Below, piece after piece: positions 5,503 to 7,915 of a stretch of 7,915 nt of DNA (the first letter of the stretch is position 1; each line of letters begins with the position of its first letter). A program made the translations under genes and the position numbers. The notes below the pieces were generated by a model. That model had not been told where the DNA came from. It made no database searches and worked only from the letters and a program-made list of their open reading frames with translations. Origin of the DNA: Psychroflexus sp. (GTDB lineage Bacteria > Bacteroidota > Bacteroidia > Flavobacteriales > Flavobacteriaceae); NCBI GenBank assembly GCA_007116535.1, contig SKIG01000080.1, positions 1 through 7,915 on the forward strand. Reading direction: 5' to 3'.

Positions 5503-6321
5503 ATGTCAGTAGCTAAAAAGCAATACAAACGCATCACAGTAAAATCTCTTGTAGAAATGAAGTCCCATGGAGAGAAAATTTCTATGCTTACTGCCTATGA
5601 TTTCAGCATGGCGCGTATTGTTGACCAAGCCGGTATTGATGTAATTTTAGTTGGTGATTCTGCTTCCAATGTAATTGCGGGGCATGAAACAACACTTCCA
5701 ATAACTCTAGACCAAATGATTTATCACGCTTCTAGTGTAATTCGCGGTATTCATCGCTCACTAGTTGTTGTGGATTTACCATTTGGGAGTTACCAAAGTG
5801 ACCCAAAAGAAGCGCTTCGTTCTGCTATCCGAATCATGAAAGAAAGTGGAGCACACTCCGTAAAATTAGAAGGTGGAAGCGAAATAAAGGAATCTATAAA
5901 GCGTATTCTTAAGGCAGGTATTCCTGTAATGGGGCATTTAGGTTTAACACCGCAATCAATCTATAAATTCGGAACTTATACTGTTCGCGCAAAGGAAGAA
6001 GAAGAAGCTGAAAAGTTGAAAGAAGACGCTAAAATGCTAGAACGAATAGGATGTTTTGCCTTAGTATTAGAAAAGGTTCCTGCAAAATTAGCCAAGGAAG
6101 TTGCAGAAAGTCTTACTATCCCGGTAATTGGAATCGGTGCAGGAAATGGTGTAGATGGGCAAGTATTAGTCATTCATGATATGCTAGGAATGGATCACGA
6201 ATTCAATCCACGTTTCCTTCGAAGATACGCCGACCTCAACACAATTATGACTAGTGCCATCAAGCAATACAATGACGATGTAAAATCTCGTGACTTTCCT
6301 AATGACGAGGAACAGTATTGA
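5503..6321 (+). CDS. panB: 3-methyl-2-oxobutanoate hydroxymethyltransferase (ketopantoate hydroxymethyltransferase)
   Basis: This is a 272-residue cytoplasmic enzyme that transfers a hydroxymethyl group from 5,10-methylene-tetrahydrofolate to alpha-ketoisovalerate. It is the first committed step of pantothenate and CoA synthesis. The TIM-barrel motifs are all present: TAYDFSMA (30-37); LVGDSASNV (49-57) with the metal ligand D52; VVDLPFGSY (89-97) with D91; VKLEGG (120-125) with E123; GHLGLTPQS (144-152); and VLEKVP (188-193) with E190, the equivalent of catalytic E181 in E. coli. [16 protein letters not shown] (208-223) completes the set. Length and N-terminus fit the family (E. coli 264). 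It sits alone between the operon terminator and a convergent gap, with its own TAnnTTTG element. No other pan genes are in the window. Nothing looks damaged. Confidence 0.97.
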   Translation: MSVAKKQYKRITVKSLVEMKSHGEKISMLTAYDFSMARIVDQAGIDVILVGDSASNVIAGHETTLPITLDQMIYHASSVIRGIHRSLVVVDLPFGSYQSDPKEALRSAIRIMKESGAHSVKLEGGSEIKESIKRILKAGIPVMGHLGLTPQSIYKFGTYTVRAKEEEEAEKLKEDAKMLERIGCFALVLEKVPAKLAKEVAESLTIPVIGIGAGNGVDGQVLVIHDMLGMDHEFNPRFLRRYADLNTIMTSAIKQYNDDVKSRDFPNDEEQY

Positions 6322-6363
6322 TAATTTAACTTATTTCTTTAAAAAGCACTCATTTTTTCAAGC

Positions 6364-6411
6364 AAATAAGAAAAATAGATTTTTTCCAAATCCGCTCTTA
6401 TTTCTGTTTTT
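6364..6411 (+). terminator. Weak hairpin with T-rich tail downstream of panB (possible terminator)
   Basis: AAATAAGA (6364-6371) can pair with TCTTATTT (6396-6403). Between them a small inner stem GATTT (6378-6382)/AAATC (6388-6392) can form, and the T-rich stretch CTGTTTTTATTT follows. The arms are A/T-rich and the outer loop is long, so the structure would be weak. It lies in the 261-bp convergent gap (6322-6582) between panB and tsaD. I see no gene, tRNA or other structured element in the rest of that gap. Confidence 0.3.
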
Positions 6412-6582
6412 ATTTCATTACACTAAATCAAGCTACAGAACCGAAGATTCTAGATGAATAACAAAATAACAATATAAAAAATCTGTTACTCGTAAAAATA
6501 ACCACCGAAAACAAAAAATACTTAAGACCATAATCTTTCTTTTCAAGACATAGGTAGGCAAGTTCAGTGTTTAATCTTCTCT

Positions 6583-7617
6583 CTAAAACTTACTTCTTGC
6601 TGAGGCTAGTTGAAGATTTTCTCGAGAATTATCGAGATGGCGTTGTTGAATATATTTGTAATATCCTACTATGGCAATCATTCCTGCATTGTCGGTACAA
6701 TATTCAAATTTTGGAATAAAGGCTTCTAATTTACCTTTTTCTTGAGCGTTTATGAGTGCATTTCTTATTCCGGAATTAGCAGAAACTCCTCCTCCAATTG
6801 CTACTCTATTGATATCTGTTTTCTTAATTGCTTTGTTGATTTTATTCATCAAAATAGTCACTACAGTATATTGTAAAGAGGCGCAAATGTCAGTTATGTT
6901 TTCTTTTATAAAATTAGGATTAGCCTTGGTTTCTCGCCGAAGAAAATACAATACCGCTGTTTTTAATCCACTAAATGAAAAGTTTAACCCATCTACTTTA
7001 GGCTCAGAAAATTGAAAACGCTGCGGATTTCCTTCTTTCGCAAGCCTATCTATATGAGGCCCTGCAGGATAAGGTAATTGAAGCATTTTTCCACACTTGT
7101 CAAATGCTTCGCCAATTGCGTCATCAAGGGTTTCTCCAATAACTTTCATAGTGAAATAATCATCTACTTGAACTATTTGTGTGTGACCACCGCTGATGGT
7201 AATTCCAAGAAAAGGAAATTCTGGTTTTTTCTGTGCCTCATCATCTATGAAATGAGCTAAAATATGGGCTTGCATGTGGTTAACTTCTATCAAGGGAATA
7301 TCCAACGCCAAAGCTAATGATTTGGCAAAAGAAGCACCCACCAAAAGTGACCCCAAAAGCCCAGGTCCTTGCGTATAGGCAATCGCATTTAATTGGTATT
7401 TCTCAATCCCTGCTTCTTTAATAGCTTGATTTACAACAGGTACAATATTTTGTTGGTGTGCACGCGAAGCGAGTTCGGGAACAACTCCTCCATAAGCTTC
7501 ATGGACTTTTTGCGAAGCAATTATGTTGCTTAACTTTTTGTCGTTACAAAAAACAGCTGCTGATGTATCATCGCAAGAGGATTCAATAGCTAATATATAT
7601 GTGTTTTCTTTTTGCAT
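6583..7617 (-). CDS. tsaD: tRNA N6-adenosine threonylcarbamoyltransferase TsaD
   Basis: This is a 344-residue cytoplasmic ASKHA-fold protein. With TsaB and TsaE it transfers the threonylcarbamoyl group from TC-AMP to A37 of ANN-decoding tRNAs (t6A), an essential modification. Motifs in order: ILAIESSCDDTSAAV (8-22); GGVVPELASRAH (43-54); QGPGLLGSLLVG (83-94); NHMQAH (113-118) with metal ligands H114 and H118; ISGGHTQI (141-148); GETLDDAIGEAFDK (161-174); YPAGPHID (183-190); FSFSGLKTA (213-221); AIGGGVSAN (273-281); and CTDNAGMIA (307-315) with the third metal ligand D309. The length matches the bacterial family (E. coli 337). ATG at 7617 gives the standard start just before YILAIESS. It is divergent from kdsA, with a TAnnTTTG element 18 nt upstream. 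All active-site residues are present. Confidence 0.97.
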   Translation of the reverse strand: MQKENTYILAIESSCDDTSAAVFCNDKKLSNIIASQKVHEAYGGVVPELASRAHQQNIVPVVNQAIKEAGIEKYQLNAIAYTQGPGLLGSLLVGASFAKSLALALDIPLIEVNHMQAHILAHFIDDEAQKKPEFPFLGITISGGHTQIVQVDDYFTMKVIGETLDDAIGEAFDKCGKMLQLPYPAGPHIDRLAKEGNPQRFQFSEPKVDGLNFSFSGLKTAVLYFLRRETKANPNFIKENITDICASLQYTVVTILMNKINKAIKKTDINRVAIGGGVSANSGIRNALINAQEKGKLEAFIPKFEYCTDNAGMIAIVGYYKYIQQRHLDNSRENLQLASARSKF

Positions 7618-7635
7618 TTGAAGAAATTAATGCTG

Positions 7636-7643
7636 CAAAAATA
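7636..7643 (-). promoter_or_regulatory. Candidate -7 promoter element of tsaD
   Basis: The minus strand reads TATTTTTG, a perfect TAnnTTTG match 18 nt before the tsaD ATG, implying a short leader. A TTTG box on the same strand at 7672-7675 is about 28 bp away, too far for a normal -33 spacing. The -33 element is therefore unresolved. Confidence 0.5.
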
Positions 7644-7753
7644 CGATATAAAGTATAAAGATTTCAGTCCACAAAATACAATTACGGTAAGGAATTAATA
7701 TACTGATGGAAAGCTACACAATAAACTACTTTATTTAGTTGGCATAAAAAACG

Positions 7754-7761
7754 TACTTTTG
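7754..7761 (+). promoter_or_regulatory. Candidate -7 promoter element of kdsA
   Basis: TACTTTTG perfectly matches TAnnTTTG and lies 16 nt before the kdsA ATG. TTGGCA occurs at 7739-7744 and again at 7759-7764, 20 bp apart. The first copy is only 12 bp from the -7 element, too close for a standard -33 box. Confidence 0.5.
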
Positions 7762-7777
7762 GCAAAAATTTAAAGAG

Positions 7778-7915
7778 ATGAATTTACAAGATATTCCACA
7801 ACTTCAACACCTTGATTCTGATAACTTTTTTCTTCTTGCAGGTCCTTGCGCTATTGAAGGAGAAGAAATGGCATTAAGAATTGCTGAAAAGGTTGTAAAA
7901 ATAACCAACGACTTA
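7778..7915 (+). CDS. kdsA: 3-deoxy-8-phosphooctulonate (Kdo-8-P) synthase, N-terminal part (3' truncated by window)
   Basis: The first 46 codons are present, and the gene runs off the window in frame. KdsA condenses phosphoenolpyruvate with arabinose-5-phosphate to Kdo-8-phosphate, the precursor of the Kdo sugar in lipopolysaccharide. The visible region is FFLLAGPCAIEGEEMALRIA (17-36), the first TIM-barrel strand and the conserved N-terminal signature. C24 in GPC aligns with the metal-binding Cys11 of Aquifex KdsA, where the metal-independent E. coli enzyme has Asn. This suggests the metal-dependent class. ATG at 7778 follows AAAGAG, a weak ribosome-binding sequence. The AGPCAIE motif is shared with related DAHP synthases, so KdsA is favoured by the flavobacterial-type N-terminus but not proven by the fragment. 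The gene is divergent from tsaD over a 160-bp gap. Confidence 0.83.
   Translation, partial: MNLQDIPQLQHLDSDNFFLLAGPCAIEGEEMALRIAEKVVKITNDL

Noticed and set aside
5976..6173. Open frame of 65 codons on the minus strand inside panB
   Set aside because: It is antisense to a well-conserved panB region, with Ser/Ala-rich translation caused by the other strand's codons. No independent signals were seen.
6524..6537. AAGA...TCTT mini-hairpin as a tsaD or panB terminator
   Set aside because: It has only four A/T-rich base pairs, too weak to support a terminator.
6752..7015. Open frame of 87 codons on the plus strand inside tsaD
   Set aside because: It is antisense to conserved tsaD motifs. The apparent hydrophobic stretch is a by-product of the opposite reading frame.
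7078..7260. Open frame of 60 codons on the plus strand inside tsaD
   Set aside because: It is antisense to tsaD, with no recognisable domain and no promoter or ribosome-binding signal.

Overview
This looks like an ordinary chromosomal segment of a low-GC member of the Bacteroidota, most likely a marine or environmental Flavobacteriaceae. The evidence is AT-rich DNA, little Shine-Dalgarno signal before the starts, several perfect copies of the Bacteroidota -7 promoter element TAnnTTTG, and housekeeping proteins that resemble flavobacterial versions (MenA, a YbdG-type channel, PanB, TsaD, KdsA). KdsA implies a Gram-negative envelope with Kdo-containing lipopolysaccharide. The family assignments come from recognising sequence motifs, not from a database search.

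Layout. Positions 1-413 hold the 3' end of menA (menaquinone prenyltransferase). Its stop overlaps the start of a YbdG/MscM-type mechanosensitive channel gene (410-1708). A convergent Lrp/AsnC regulator (1725-2168, minus) follows after only 16 bp. It is transcribed divergently from a Cys/Met-metabolism PLP enzyme (2306-3523) across a very AT-rich 137-bp gap that contains a 35-bp inverted repeat. A strong intrinsic terminator (3549-3580) closes the PLP gene.

Next comes a three-gene cassette: a MarR regulator (3700-4155), an NfsB-like nitroreductase that overlaps it by 8 nt (4148-4780), and a secreted YceI-family lipid-binding protein (4811-5374). The cassette is preceded by a 28-bp near-perfect palindrome (3647-3674) and closed by a strong terminator (5405-5441), so it looks like a self-contained, autoregulated transcription unit. 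Then come panB (5503-6321), a 261-bp convergent gap, tsaD on the minus strand (6583-7617), and the first 46 codons of kdsA (7778 onward), divergent from tsaD.

How the genes work together. Most are unrelated housekeeping genes. The two regulated modules are the Lrp/PLP-enzyme pair, probably a sulfur amino acid catabolic gene under a local feast/famine regulator, and the MarR-nitroreductase-YceI operon, plausibly a response to electrophilic, nitroaromatic or quinone-like compounds. No mobile element, CRISPR array, tRNA, rRNA or recognised riboswitch was seen, and no gene-free stretch exceeds 300 bp. I found no clearly new system. The most interesting signals are the MarR-operon palindrome, the atypical active-site motifs of the PLP enzyme, and the inverted repeat in the Lrp/PLP intergenic region.
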